Assembly (NCBI RefSeq): GCF_025751535.1
Contig: NZ_JAOWLC010000002.1
Coordinates: 335,786-399,785, forward strand
Source of the DNA: Lentibacter sp. XHP0401
GTDB lineage: Bacteria > Pseudomonadota > Alphaproteobacteria > Rhodobacterales > Rhodobacteraceae
Direction: 5' to 3'
DNA: 64,000 nucleotides
Both the position numbers and the translations under genes were made by a program. The notes beneath the pieces were generated by a model, which did not search any database, was not told the DNA's origin, and worked only from the letters and a program-made list of their open reading frames with translations. Below, one piece after another: positions 36,362 through 46,103 of this stretch; the stretch's first letter is position 1; each line of letters opens with the position of its first letter.

Positions 36362-38152
36362 ATGACGCTTGAAAAGCCCCTCGGCGGCGTGCATTTGGCA
36401 CGGGCTTTGGCTTTGCTGATAAGCATCGGCCTCGGAGCCGGGGCGGCTGCGTTTTTCCTTCAGTTCGGGGCTGCCGATGGCTACCAGATGGTTGATGGTG
36501 TGCGGGCCGCTTTGGTGTTTATCACCACATTCTGGCTTGCGTGGGGCGCCATGCAATCGGTCGAGGGGCTGTTGTCGGCCCGTGCCGCGCCCACCCTCCT
36601 CACAACCCCCATCACAACCCGAACAGCCATTTTGATGCCTGTCTACAACGAAGAGCCCGGCGCCGTTTTTGCCCGTGTGGCCGCTATGGATGATGCAATC
36701 ACGCGGCTCGGGCTAGCCGAGCACTTTGACTTCGCGATACTGTCGGATACGCAGAACAACCATATCGCCGCCGAGGAAGAACGCTGGTTTGTTCATCTAT
36801 GGGACGACCGGCAGCAAGACAGGCGCAAAGCCGAGGGCAAGCCCTCAAGGTTTTTCTATCGCCGCCGACACAGCAACACAGGCCGCAAGGCTGGCAATAT
36901 TCAGGATTTCTTTGAAACCTCTGGCGCAGACTATGATTACGCCCTGATACTGGATGCTGACAGTCTGATGGGCGCACCAACCATCGCCGAAATGGTCCGC
37001 CGCATGCAAACCGAGCCAAAGTTGGGCCTGTTGCAAACCTTGCCGCGCATCACAGGGGCGCGCTCGCGTTTTGGCCGCGCCATGCAGTTTGCAGCGGGGT
37101 TTTACTCGCCGGTTTTCGCCCAGGGTCAGGCCGCGATGCAAGGCGTTACCGGTCCGTTTTGGGGCCACAACGCGCTGGTTCGGGTGCGCGCCTTTGCCGA
37201 AAGCTGTGCGCTGCCCGAGCTTTCCGGCCCGCCGCCTTTTGGCGGCCATATCCTCAGTCACGACTATGTCGAAGCGGCGCTTTTGGCCCGTGCAGGGTGG
37301 TCGGTTCGTGTCGATCCCGATCTTGAAGGCTCCTATGAGGAAGGCCCTGAGAATATGATCGACTTCGCCAAACGCGACCGTCGCTGGTGTCAGGGTAACC
37401 TGCAACATATTCGCGTGATCTCGGCACCCGGCCTCAAAGCTTGGTCAAGGTTTGTGCTCTTTCAAGGCATTCTAAGCTATATAGCGCCGCTGTTCTGGGT
37501 GTTGTTTCTGGCGTCCAATCTTTACGCAACCGCAACGGCCCCCGAACCTGATTTCTTTCCCGAACCGTTTCAATTGTTTCCTGTCTTTCCCTCCGATGAA
37601 ACATCAAAAGCCGTCAGCGTTGCGGTTGGTGTGTTTGGCCTGCTCGTATTTCCAAAAGTGCTCATCCTGCTTGACGCAACACTGCGCGGAAGAGTCTCGC
37701 AGTTCGGTGGCCCCTTGAAAGCCCTGCGCGGCATGCTTCGAGAATTGTTCATGTCATCCATCAACGCGCCGATCATGCTGATGTGGCAAACACGGGCTGT
37801 GCTTCAGGTTTTGCGCGGCCGAGATGGCGGTTGGCCCGCCCAAACGCGTGGCGACGGACAGCTCTCGCTTTCAGACTCCTTTGCCGCGGGTTGGTGGATT
37901 CAAATCTGGGGCATTGCCGTTATTTTGCTCACGCAGAGCTTTGCCGCCAATCTTCTGTTTTGGGTCCTGCCCATCGGTGTGCCTCTGGTTCTGGCTCCGT
38001 TGGTCATCTGGATCACGTCCCATCCATCGCATTCGACAGTTTTTCTCACCCCCGAAGAGTCCACCCTGCCCCAAGTCATCGCAGATCACCGTCGGATTAT
38101 GGCCCAATGGGCCCAAACCACAGCCGCGCCTGCGGCGGAAATGTCAGTATAA
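36362..38152 (+). CDS. opgH: Glucans biosynthesis glucosyltransferase OpgH (MdoH)
   Basis: A 596-residue inner-membrane family GT2 glucosyltransferase that polymerises glucose from UDP-glucose and exports the chain. Two N-terminal helices are followed by the cytoplasmic GT domain: AILMPVYNEEP, the DADSLM metal site, GPFWGHNALVR and RRWCQGN (the Q-x-x-R-W region). Several C-terminal transmembrane helices come next (about 375-400, 425-445 and 500-560). It is shorter than E. coli MdoH (about 850 residues), as in other Rhodobacterales. Start is 3 bp after opgI, stop 4 bp before opgC. Confidence 0.94.
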   Translation: MTLEKPLGGVHLARALALLISIGLGAGAAAFFLQFGAADGYQMVDGVRAALVFITTFWLAWGAMQSVEGLLSARAAPTLLTTPITTRTAILMPVYNEEPGAVFARVAAMDDAITRLGLAEHFDFAILSDTQNNHIAAEEERWFVHLWDDRQQDRRKAEGKPSRFFYRRRHSNTGRKAGNIQDFFETSGADYDYALILDADSLMGAPTIAEMVRRMQTEPKLGLLQTLPRITGARSRFGRAMQFAAGFYSPVFAQGQAAMQGVTGPFWGHNALVRVRAFAESCALPELSGPPPFGGHILSHDYVEAALLARAGWSVRVDPDLEGSYEEGPENMIDFAKRDRRWCQGNLQHIRVISAPGLKAWSRFVLFQGILSYIAPLFWVLFLASNLYATATAPEPDFFPEPFQLFPVFPSDETSKAVSVAVGVFGLLVFPKVLILLDATLRGRVSQFGGPLKALRGMLRELFMSSINAPIMLMWQTRAVLQVLRGRDGGWPAQTRGDGQLSLSDSFAAGWWIQIWGIAVILLTQSFAANLLFWVLPIGVPLVLAPLVIWITSHPSHSTVFLTPEESTLPQVIADHRRIMAQWAQTTAAPAAEMSV

Positions 38153-38156
38153 TAGT

Positions 38157-39299
38157 ATGACCGTGGCTTTGCCTCCTCCAAGCCCCACAGGCTCTTCCCG
38201 CGACCCGCGGCTTGATTTCTTTCGCGGCCTCGCGCTGGTGATGATATTTATCAACCACGTTCCCGGAAATCCGCTTGAAATGTTCACCAACCGCAACTTC
38301 GGCTTCTCCGACGCGGCTGAAGGCTTTGTTTTTATGTCCGGTATGGCGGCGGGCCTCGCCTACCCAATGGTTTTCAAGCGCCTGCCGCTCTGGCGGGCTG
38401 TGGCCAAATGCTGGGGCCGGGCATGGACGCTCTACTCCGTGCATCTGGTGATCTCCATGATCAGTCTGGCAATCATGCTGGGCGCGGCCTACTGGTTTGA
38501 TGCAGACAAAATGTGGCAGATCAACAATGTCGGCCCATGGATTAAAGCCCCCGTTCAGGCCACTATCGGCATCGCCACCTTGGGGCATCAATTCGGCTAC
38601 CTCAATATCCTGCCGATGTATGCAGCCCTACTGCTGATAACACCTGTGATGATCCTGATCGCGCGGCGCAACATCTGGATGATGCTCGGCGGATCATTCC
38701 TGTTGTGGATCATCACGGGGGAAATGCGGCTTAACATCCCCGCCTTTCCAAATGAAGGTGGCTGGTTCTTCAATCCCTTCGCATGGCAATTTCTCTTTGC
38801 CATCGGCCTTGCTACAGGGATGCGGTTAAAATCGGGCCAAAGGCTAGTGCCGAATGTGGCTTGGCTGAAGTGGCTGGCATTGGCAGCCCTGATCTTTGTG
38901 CTCGCCTGGATGAAAATCGAATTCGTGCAAGACAACGGCCGAGCCGGCCTTGCAGCACTGCGCGATCATGGGTTTCCCTTTTACCTCACCACGTTTGACA
39001 AGACGTTCCTTGCTGCACCGCGTTTGTTGCACCTCTTGGCGCTGGCCTATTTCCTATCGACACAAAGCTGGGTGATGCGCCTGTGCGCCAGCCGTTGGGT
39101 CTGGCCGGTGGAGCTGATGGGGCGTTTTGGTCTGGCGTGTTTCGCTTTGGGGACAGTGCTGTCGATCCTCGGGCAATCCATCAAAGCCGCTCTAATCTAT
39201 GACCCGTGGATCTTTGACATGGCCTATGTCTTCCTCGGCCTCGCCCTCCAAATAGGGTTTGCGCGCATAAAATGGCAACTGGCACAAAAGCCCGCTTAA
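38157..39299 (+). CDS. opgC: OpgC: periplasmic glucan succinyl/acyl transferase
   Basis: A 380-residue polytopic membrane protein with about ten helices. The N-terminal signature PRLDFFRGLALVMIFINHVPGN and SDAAEGFVFMSGM mark the OpgC family, whose R. sphaeroides member adds succinyl groups to the glucans. ATG 38157, 4 bp after the opgH stop, is used because the earlier part of the frame overlaps opgH. It is the last gene of opgGIHC and is convergent with the SbcC-like gene across only 7 bp, with no terminator visible. Confidence 0.92.
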   Translation: MTVALPPPSPTGSSRDPRLDFFRGLALVMIFINHVPGNPLEMFTNRNFGFSDAAEGFVFMSGMAAGLAYPMVFKRLPLWRAVAKCWGRAWTLYSVHLVISMISLAIMLGAAYWFDADKMWQINNVGPWIKAPVQATIGIATLGHQFGYLNILPMYAALLLITPVMILIARRNIWMMLGGSFLLWIITGEMRLNIPAFPNEGGWFFNPFAWQFLFAIGLATGMRLKSGQRLVPNVAWLKWLALAALIFVLAWMKIEFVQDNGRAGLAALRDHGFPFYLTTFDKTFLAAPRLLHLLALAYFLSTQSWVMRLCASRWVWPVELMGRFGLACFALGTVLSILGQSIKAALIYDPWIFDMAYVFLGLALQIGFARIKWQLAQKPA

Positions 39300-39306
39300 G
39301 TGACTC

Positions 39307-41946
39307 CTACGCCCCTTCTGCCAATTCAGTGATAAAAGCGCGTTGCCCCCCAAGATCGGAAAAAGCCCGTGTTCGACAGCTCAAAACAATTATCTGCTGA
39401 TCCCGCGCGATTTGGGCCAGCATGTTGAACATGGTCGAAATGCGCTCGTCATCGGTGTGAACCAGCGCATCATCCAGAATAATCGGAACATGATTGCCCT
39501 GCTTTGAAAACAGCCGTGCAAACGCAAGCCGTGTGAGAATTGCAATCTGCTCGTAGGCCCCTCCGGACAGAGCATCTATTTTGTCTGTCACACCATTGCG
39601 TGTAATTGTTTCGATCAACAGTTTGTCAGCATCAATCTGGAAGTCTGCCCCCGCATGAAGCTGTCGCAACAGGGGAAACAGCTCGTTGCGAACGGGTTCA
39701 AAGTAGGTTTCCTGTGCCTCTGCCCGCGCCGCTTCAAGATGCGAGACCAACAGCCGCAAAGCCTTTACATGGTCTTCAAATTGCACGGCCCGCTCTTTGG
39801 CGCGCACAAGCTTTCCAGCCACTTCTGCCAGTTTTTCTTCAACTGCCCCCTCCGATTGCGTGCGTATAGCCCCGTCAAGCCGCGCCAAATCCCGCTCCAG
39901 CCTGTGAATTTCTTTTCGGTCCTCTTCGTCAGCCTGAACCGCCCGCTGATGCTGTGCCTTTACCGCGGACAAATCCGCAGCGGTCAGTTTCAAGCCCTCA
40001 AGGGCCGCGCGAGCTTGCGCCACTTCATGCGCTTTTCCCACCTTGGCTTCAGTAAGTGCAGCCAACGCTTCCGCCTCCCCTGTAGGCTCGAAAAGTTCCG
40101 CCTGATCACCACGCAACTTTCGCAAAAGCACTTCAACTTCTGTCAAAGCGCTTGCTTCTGCATCCAATCGGCGTTGCAGCGGCGGCAACTCCAACTGCAA
40201 CGCCTCAAGGGCTTCTTCACCCTCGGAAATATCGCGTTCTATAGTCTCCGAGGTGGTTTCCTGCAGCGCATCATCTGCTGAAAACGTCGCAGGCAGGTTT
40301 TCTGGGTGGTTGAGCTCGGCACACAATGTGCGCCACTCCCTCTCGATCGCCTCGACACCATCAGGAGCCAGCGCCCTGATCTGCATTTGCGCTGTTTGGT
40401 GAGCATGTTTCGCAGCCTGCCGCGTTTCATATAACCGCCGTGCTTCCGCAACCGTATTGACACCCATAGAATTTAAATCAGCGTCAATATCAGCCTGCAG
40501 CACCTCAGGGTCAGCTATCTCTTGTCCGACCGCTGCTGCTGGCTGCAACGACATCGTGCCAAACCCGGGCAAGTTCACAACCATCGGCCGGTCTATCAAC
40601 CGCGGCTCCCCGTTCGGAACATCGTCGCCGTCAATGCGCGCCATTGCTTTATCGGCAGATACGGTAAACTGCGAAAGCCGGATCCTGCGTGTCTCGATGG
40701 CTATATCGCGACGGCTTTCCAACTCGGAAACCCTGTCAATCGCGTCTCGGGTGATCTCGCCTCCCTCCAAAATCGCGGCGGCCTCACAGAGCTGTTTCTT
40801 TGGGTCTTCGAGCTGTTGGGTCAGCTCGAATAAATAGGCCAACCGCTTGCGTTTTGCTGTCTCCCGCTCGGACTGTCGGATGTTTTGCAAAATCTCGCGT
40901 TGTTTACGAAGCTCCTGCGCATTTGCGGCAATGCTGCGCTGCAACTCTGCAAGAGCTTCACGTGCCGCCTCTTTTTTCTGTCCCGCGTTTTCAACCGCCA
41001 GTTCTTTTTCGGCAATCTCGGCGCCAATTGCCGCACGCTGCGCTCGCGCCTGCGTTATGCTTTTGATCTTGCGATCAAGTTCCGTGTCTTCATTGCTCAG
41101 TAGCAGAATATCTTTCTCGGCATCCTGCACCTTGCGGTGGTGCTCGCGTGTCTCGTTGAGCAGCGTTTCAGCCGCCGAAATTGCTTCGCTTCTTTGCAAC
41201 CGCAACTCTGGAGCCTGAAGCTCCCGCAGGCGAATCGCAACACGCTTTTTCATCCCCAGATCACTGCTGAGCACCGACACCAGCTCCACAAGCCTGTCAT
41301 GCTCCTCGTTCAACTGATCAACGCGGTCCACAGCGGTTTTCCACTCGCTGCCCGCCTTGGGCTTGTCCTGCTTGGTGCTGATGGTGTCCAGTTCCTGCTT
41401 GCAACGCTGAACGATGCTGTCCATCCGGCGTCCGCCGGTTACCGCATCAATCTGGCCGCGAACACTTGACATAACATCCCTGCGCGCCTCGATGCCATCC
41501 GCGCTGGCATCAACACCGACAGTGCCCTGCCGCACCCACAAAAGCCCGAATGGCCCGTTGTTCACCGTCAGGATATTCTGGTGAATCCACAGCTCCGCAT
41601 CATCTGCCTGCTTCAGAACAGAGCCTGTCGTCATATCGGTGATCGTCGCCGATGATCCGGCCTTTTTCAGGTTGAATACCTTTTCGATAAGGTAATCGGC
41701 TCCCTCAAGTTCGATTTGAGCAGCAATCCGCATGGCTCCGCCGGAATAGGGCTGCATGTCTTTCAGTTCTTTCTTGCCCGACCCGTATTCATAGAAAAAC
41801 AGAGCGTGAAGCGCGTCAAAAAACGTGCTTTTTCCATTCTCGTTCTCGGCTGTAATTGTCGTCAAGCCGTCGCCGAACGGCCCGAGTATGGCTGTTTTGT
41901 TCGCAAACCGGCGGACATTCTGAAGGGTCAGCTTCCGCAGCTTCAT
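39307..41946 (-). CDS. SbcC/Rad50-like coiled-coil ATPase (YhaN-like)
   Basis: An 879-residue SMC-like protein. The N-terminal P-loop is ENENGKSTFFDAL in the AAA_23/AAA_15 style. A long coiled coil (about residues 180-750) is interrupted near 430-530, and the C-terminal half-site has LSGGAYEQIAILTRLAFARLF and Walker B PIILDDALVHTDDE. It is shorter than E. coli SbcC (1048 residues) and no CxxC zinc hook is evident in the coil. It overlaps its nuclease partner by 4 bp, so the two probably form an Mre11/Rad50-like complex for DNA ends. YhaN and SbcC types cannot be separated firmly here. Confidence 0.85.
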   Translation of the reverse strand: MKLRKLTLQNVRRFANKTAILGPFGDGLTTITAENENGKSTFFDALHALFFYEYGSGKKELKDMQPYSGGAMRIAAQIELEGADYLIEKVFNLKKAGSSATITDMTTGSVLKQADDAELWIHQNILTVNNGPFGLLWVRQGTVGVDASADGIEARRDVMSSVRGQIDAVTGGRRMDSIVQRCKQELDTISTKQDKPKAGSEWKTAVDRVDQLNEEHDRLVELVSVLSSDLGMKKRVAIRLRELQAPELRLQRSEAISAAETLLNETREHHRKVQDAEKDILLLSNEDTELDRKIKSITQARAQRAAIGAEIAEKELAVENAGQKKEAAREALAELQRSIAANAQELRKQREILQNIRQSERETAKRKRLAYLFELTQQLEDPKKQLCEAAAILEGGEITRDAIDRVSELESRRDIAIETRRIRLSQFTVSADKAMARIDGDDVPNGEPRLIDRPMVVNLPGFGTMSLQPAAAVGQEIADPEVLQADIDADLNSMGVNTVAEARRLYETRQAAKHAHQTAQMQIRALAPDGVEAIEREWRTLCAELNHPENLPATFSADDALQETTSETIERDISEGEEALEALQLELPPLQRRLDAEASALTEVEVLLRKLRGDQAELFEPTGEAEALAALTEAKVGKAHEVAQARAALEGLKLTAADLSAVKAQHQRAVQADEEDRKEIHRLERDLARLDGAIRTQSEGAVEEKLAEVAGKLVRAKERAVQFEDHVKALRLLVSHLEAARAEAQETYFEPVRNELFPLLRQLHAGADFQIDADKLLIETITRNGVTDKIDALSGGAYEQIAILTRLAFARLFSKQGNHVPIILDDALVHTDDERISTMFNMLAQIARDQQIIVLSCRTRAFSDLGGQRAFITELAEGA

Positions 41947-43058
41947 TTCGCGACCTCCTGTGCCAAATGGAACAGATGTGACAGCGCCATTCTCGCAATG
42001 CGCGCATCATCTTCAGTGCGGCCTTCAAGGGATGTGGCCTCAAAAATGCTTTCAGCCGCCACACGCAGCGCGCCTGATTCAGCGATCACGTTGAGATCAT
42101 CAATATTTTGCTCAACACCCACTTGCCTCAGGTTGGCTTCAAAATAATGAAACGCGTCAGCAACACTTTCGCAAGCCGTTTGTAGCGCGGCAAGCTCCGA
42201 CAAGCCCAAGCGCCCGCTCCCTACAAACCGCACAAGTGCGCAATCACGGTCTTTTTCTGGCAGTTGCTCGTCCATAACCGCCACAGGGTCGGCCCCGGGA
42301 AAGAACACAGCTTCGACACGGCTCCACCTGTATTTGCCCAAGGGGATTTGTTCGACAGAGGGCAAAGCGCCATGCTCCTTGATCTCGACAAGAAGGGCCC
42401 CCGCAGGAACGTGCCCCTTAAAACCGTCTGCCTCAAGCGCTCCGGCATACCATGTTCGCGGGGTGATACGCATTTGCCCGTGCCAATCGCCAAGCGCAAG
42501 GTAATCAAGCTTTGATCTCTCTGCGCGATCTGGCGGAATTGTCGCCAACCCGCCATCCTCCGAGCCAAAATCAGTTACCCCGCCATGGGCAAGCCCGATC
42601 CGGATACGCGCGCCCGTCTGGGCCGTTTCCATCCATTCGGTAAGATCAAACCCCGGAGCCCTCACGGATGGAGGTGCCGGAAGAATTACCGCCTCTGTTC
42701 CGATTTCTATCACCTCGGCGCGAGTTGCCAGGATCACATTGTCAGGCTTGTCCCGTTCCAGACGCTCCCAAAGATCAACCGCTGCCAGAGAGTCGTGGTT
42801 TCCCGGCATCCACACCCATGTCACATCAGGAAATCCCTCCATCGTATCCAACGCACGTTTCACCAGCCGCGATGGCGGCGCTTCTGCATCAAACGTGTCG
42901 CCCGCAATCAGCACCAAACCTGCATCACGGTCTCTGGCAAGCGCTCCGGCCGCGTGAAGCGCGTCAAGCCGTGCAGCTTTCAATGCGGCACGGGTGTCCT
43001 CATCAAAATTCCCGAAGGGCTTTCCCAGATGAATATCCGCCACATGCACGAACCGCAT
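41943..43058 (-). CDS. SbcD/Mre11-like metallophosphoesterase, DNA repair exonuclease (YhaO-like)
   Basis: A 371-residue calcineurin-like phosphoesterase. The phosphodiesterase motifs are FVHVADIHLGKPF (motif I), LIAGDTFDAE (II), WMPGNHDSL (III) and, further on, GLAHGG and LALGDWHGQ (metal ligands). The C-terminal third is a helix-rich capping region. It overlaps the coiled-coil ATPase by 4 bp, as sbcD does sbcC. It would process DNA double-strand ends. It is first in the pair and is divergent from the cobW-like gene. Confidence 0.87.
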   Translation of the reverse strand: MRFVHVADIHLGKPFGNFDEDTRAALKAARLDALHAAGALARDRDAGLVLIAGDTFDAEAPPSRLVKRALDTMEGFPDVTWVWMPGNHDSLAAVDLWERLERDKPDNVILATRAEVIEIGTEAVILPAPPSVRAPGFDLTEWMETAQTGARIRIGLAHGGVTDFGSEDGGLATIPPDRAERSKLDYLALGDWHGQMRITPRTWYAGALEADGFKGHVPAGALLVEIKEHGALPSVEQIPLGKYRWSRVEAVFFPGADPVAVMDEQLPEKDRDCALVRFVGSGRLGLSELAALQTACESVADAFHYFEANLRQVGVEQNIDDLNVIAESGALRVAAESIFEATSLEGRTEDDARIARMALSHLFHLAQEVAK

Positions 43059-43212
43059 TTATCACTCTCCCGCAAGATGCCGGCTCACAGCCATGACCCG
43101 ATTGTATCTTTCAGTGCTTTGTAATGAATTCGCGCCACTGATGCACTGCATTTCAAATCTGCCAATGCCGTTTTCGAGCCCTCCGGCGTGCAAGCTTTGC
43201 TGCTTGCCATGT

Positions 43213-43233
43213 GTGCGTTATATTATAACATAC
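43213..43233. promoter_or_regulatory. Zur box upstream of the COG0523 GTPase gene
   Basis: The palindrome GTTATA-T-TATAAC (43217-43229) is extended by GT and AC at the outer edges (43213-43214 and 43232-43233). It lies 35-56 bp before the ATG. It matches the GTTATA-N-TATAAC core of alphaproteobacterial Zur operators. Confidence 0.75.
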
Positions 43234-43268
43234 TATTTGAAGAAAATCTGCAGATACGGAGCCGCCGC

Positions 43269-44375
43269 ATGTTCGAACCGATCCCTGTCACCCTTCTTAC
43301 CGGCTTTCTGGGTGCGGGCAAGACGACCCTACTGAACCGCCTGCTGCATGACCCGACCGCTGGCCGTATCGCCGTTGTGGTCAACGAATTCGGCGAGGCC
43401 GGTCTCGACCATGATCTGATCGAAGAAGCCGCAGAAGAGGTTGTCCTTATGCCCGCCGGATGTATCTGCTGCACGATCAGGGGGGACTTGTCGAAAACAC
43501 TCACCTCTCTTGTCGCACGACGGGCCCGCGGAGACCTCGCCTTTGACCGTGTCGTGATCGAGGCAACCGGCCTCGCCGATCCGGGCCCCATCCACCACAC
43601 ACTGCTCGTAGATCGGGTGCTGGCCGCCAATTACGCGCTCGACGGTATCGTAACGGCTGTCGACGCTGTGCTGGGGGTTGAAACGCTACAGCGCCACGAA
43701 GAAGCCAAAACCCAAATCGCTATGGCTGACCGGATCGTTCTCACCAAATGCGACCTTGCGGATAGCAAGATGATCAAAGCCCTCACCGCGCGGCTTGATC
43801 AGCTGAACCCCGGCGCTCAAAGGATTACAGCCAACAAAGGGGCGGTGCCCTCAGGCGTGCTGTTCGGTCTTGGCTCTCTGCGCAGCACCATGGAGCCGGA
43901 ACACGCTCTGAGCTGGCTCGCCGCTCCGGCCCCCGATCTTCTCGCAGGCCTGTCCGGAATGAGCTTGCCGAAGAAAGACCCGTTGGTCGACCTCGCCAGC
44001 CCCTCACACCATGCCTCCGACGAGCGGATCACCACAGCCTCGATCACGCTGGATAAGCCGATTCCGGCTCAGATATTCGACTTCTGGCTCGATACGCTGA
44101 TCGCCCTCAAAGGGCCTGATATCCTGCGGATGAAAGGGATCGTGCATATCGAAGATGTGCCAAAGCCTTTCGTCTTCCATGGGGTGCAACACATTTTCGA
44201 GCCCCCTGTGCCGCTGGAAAACTGGCCCGAGGGAAACCATACAAGCCGCGTGGTCGTCATCGCACGAGACATTCCGAAAGCCGACCTTGAGGAAAACCTC
44301 GCCGTATTGCGCAGGCGTCCGAAGGCAGGTGATGACGCTGGTGGCCTGATCGAGCATAGCCTGCCCATCCCGTAA
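43269..44375 (+). CDS. COG0523/CobW-family GTPase, probable zinc metallochaperone
   Basis: A 368-residue G3E GTPase. Walker A is [14 protein letters not shown], the metal site [11 protein letters not shown] (CxCC) follows at about residue 65, and the [12 protein letters not shown] guanine-specificity motif and the CobW C-terminal domain ([10 protein letters not shown]) are present. The start is ATG 43269 ([10 protein letters not shown]), although the frame opens at 43188. A Zur-like operator upstream points to zinc starvation, making this a ZigA/ZagA-like zinc chaperone rather than the cobalamin enzyme CobW; no cob genes are near. Confidence 0.88.
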   Translation: MFEPIPVTLLTGFLGAGKTTLLNRLLHDPTAGRIAVVVNEFGEAGLDHDLIEEAAEEVVLMPAGCICCTIRGDLSKTLTSLVARRARGDLAFDRVVIEATGLADPGPIHHTLLVDRVLAANYALDGIVTAVDAVLGVETLQRHEEAKTQIAMADRIVLTKCDLADSKMIKALTARLDQLNPGAQRITANKGAVPSGVLFGLGSLRSTMEPEHALSWLAAPAPDLLAGLSGMSLPKKDPLVDLASPSHHASDERITTASITLDKPIPAQIFDFWLDTLIALKGPDILRMKGIVHIEDVPKPFVFHGVQHIFEPPVPLENWPEGNHTSRVVVIARDIPKADLEENLAVLRRRPKAGDDAGGLIEHSLPIP

Positions 44376-44441
44376 TCATCTCGGACCATCATAATACATA
44401 GCCCCGGACAAGCGTTGTAATCAGCGCACAAAGAAAGAAAA

Positions 44442-44518
<77 letters not shown>

Positions 44519-44603
44519 GTTGAGGGTTCTATAACTTCCCCTGTCGCGCCCCGCAATCGTGAATATCGCTGGACAATACCGACTGTCTCGCAAAAATAGC
44601 GCC

Positions 44604-46103
44604 ATGAACATAAATACACCTCCCCTCGCCCTTCTCGTTCTCTTGCAAACCGTCGTTTCCGCCGCCTCACTGGTGGTCGAGATCGTCGCGGGCCGAATGC
44701 TTGCACCTTACGTGGGCATGTCGCTTTACACATGGACAGCAGTCATCGCCGTGGTCCTCGCGGGCTTTTCTGCAGGGCACTGGTGGGGCGGCATCATGGC
44801 GGGCAAGCCACAAGACACCGCGCTCAAACAAACAGGCTGGGTGCTCATCGCTGCCGCGCTCAGCACAGGCATTGCTGTCGTGGTTCTGCAAACCATTGCC
44901 GGCCCTGTTATGAGCACGGTGACGCACCCGCTCTGGGCCATCATCGTGCTCTGCACAGGCGCGTTTTTCCTGCCCTCGCTCTTTGCAGGTGTGCCTGCCC
45001 CTGTTCTGGCACAGATCGGTGCTCAAACAGCTGACAACTCCGGCCGCGCACTCGGAGCGCTCTTCGCCGCAGGGGCCATCGGGGCCATCGCAGGCACGCT
45101 GCTCGCGGGCTTTGTCTTCATCTCCTATCTCGGCTCGACAGTTACGCTGGGTCTGGTCGCAGCGGTCTATGTCGCGCTGGCGTTGCTGGCCTTTTGGCTC
45201 GCGGGCAGCCTGCCCCGCGCGGCCATTGCCGCCGCCGTACTCTCGCTCGGCCTCGCGGGCTACGCCCTCGCCTCACCCAGCCCTTGCGACACCGAGTCCG
45301 ATTACTTCTGCATCCGCACCATCGACATTTCCGACAGCCCGGATGAACCCGTGCGCATGATGGTGCTGGATCACCTCGTCCATGGCACAAGTGCGCGCAA
45401 CACCCCGACGCTCATGTATACCGATCACGCCGCCATGCTCGACACCCTCGCCATGCTGCGCGCGCCAGAACCAGCGTTCAGCAGCTTCTTCATCGGCGGA
45501 GGCAGTTTTTCTTTGCCCCGTTCCTTTGCGGCGCGTGAGGGTCATGGCCCCATCACCGTTGCCGAAATGGACCCGAAGGTCACCGAAGTCGCCGCGCGTG
45601 ATTTCTGGTTTGATCGCAGCCGCGCCACAGTGCTGCACCAGGATGCCCGCGTCGTGCTCAACCGGTCTCCGCAGAAATACGACCTCATCATCGGCGATGC
45701 CTTCACCGATATCGCAGTGCCCCAGCACCTCATCACACGGGAGTTCTTCCAGCTCGTTTCCGAGCGCCTTACGCCGCAGGGCAGCTACCTGATGAATGTG
45801 GTCGATTTCGAGGACAATCTGCAAACGCTCGGCGCCATGCTGCGCACTTTGCAAACCGTCTTTCCCGTGCTTGAGGTCTGGGTGGAAGAGCGCCAGCCGG
45901 TCGCAGGCGAACGCATGGTCTTCATCATCACGGCAGGCAACGCCAAAACTTCTCAGGCAAGCTTCACAACGCTCTCCCCCAACCCTGCCCGCTATGGCGC
46001 TTTGTCCGATGCCATGCTGGCCAGCATCATGTCCAAAGACACGCTCATCCTCACCGATGATTTCGCGCCCATCGACCGCCTGATGGGCCTGCGCCCCGAT
46101 TAA
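44604..46103 (+). CDS. Membrane-anchored spermidine synthase-like protein (fused MFS/SpeE family)
   Basis: A 499-residue protein. The N-terminal half has about seven transmembrane helices (from LALLVLLQTVVSAASLVVEIVAGRML to about residue 225). The C-terminal half is a spermidine-synthase-like Rossmann domain (FFIGGGSFSLPR, VAEMDPKVTEVA, YDLIIGDAFTDI). The polyamine-synthase active-site tyrosine/aspartate pattern is incomplete, so aminopropyl transfer is doubtful; such fusions are common and of unknown role. ATG 44604 is used. Its TAA overlaps the sufS stop in the palindrome TTAA. Confidence 0.85.
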   Translation: MNINTPPLALLVLLQTVVSAASLVVEIVAGRMLAPYVGMSLYTWTAVIAVVLAGFSAGHWWGGIMAGKPQDTALKQTGWVLIAAALSTGIAVVVLQTIAGPVMSTVTHPLWAIIVLCTGAFFLPSLFAGVPAPVLAQIGAQTADNSGRALGALFAAGAIGAIAGTLLAGFVFISYLGSTVTLGLVAAVYVALALLAFWLAGSLPRAAIAAAVLSLGLAGYALASPSPCDTESDYFCIRTIDISDSPDEPVRMMVLDHLVHGTSARNTPTLMYTDHAAMLDTLAMLRAPEPAFSSFFIGGGSFSLPRSFAAREGHGPITVAEMDPKVTEVAARDFWFDRSRATVLHQDARVVLNRSPQKYDLIIGDAFTDIAVPQHLITREFFQLVSERLTPQGSYLMNVVDFEDNLQTLGAMLRTLQTVFPVLEVWVEERQPVAGERMVFIITAGNAKTSQASFTTLSPNPARYGALSDAMLASIMSKDTLILTDDFAPIDRLMGLRPD

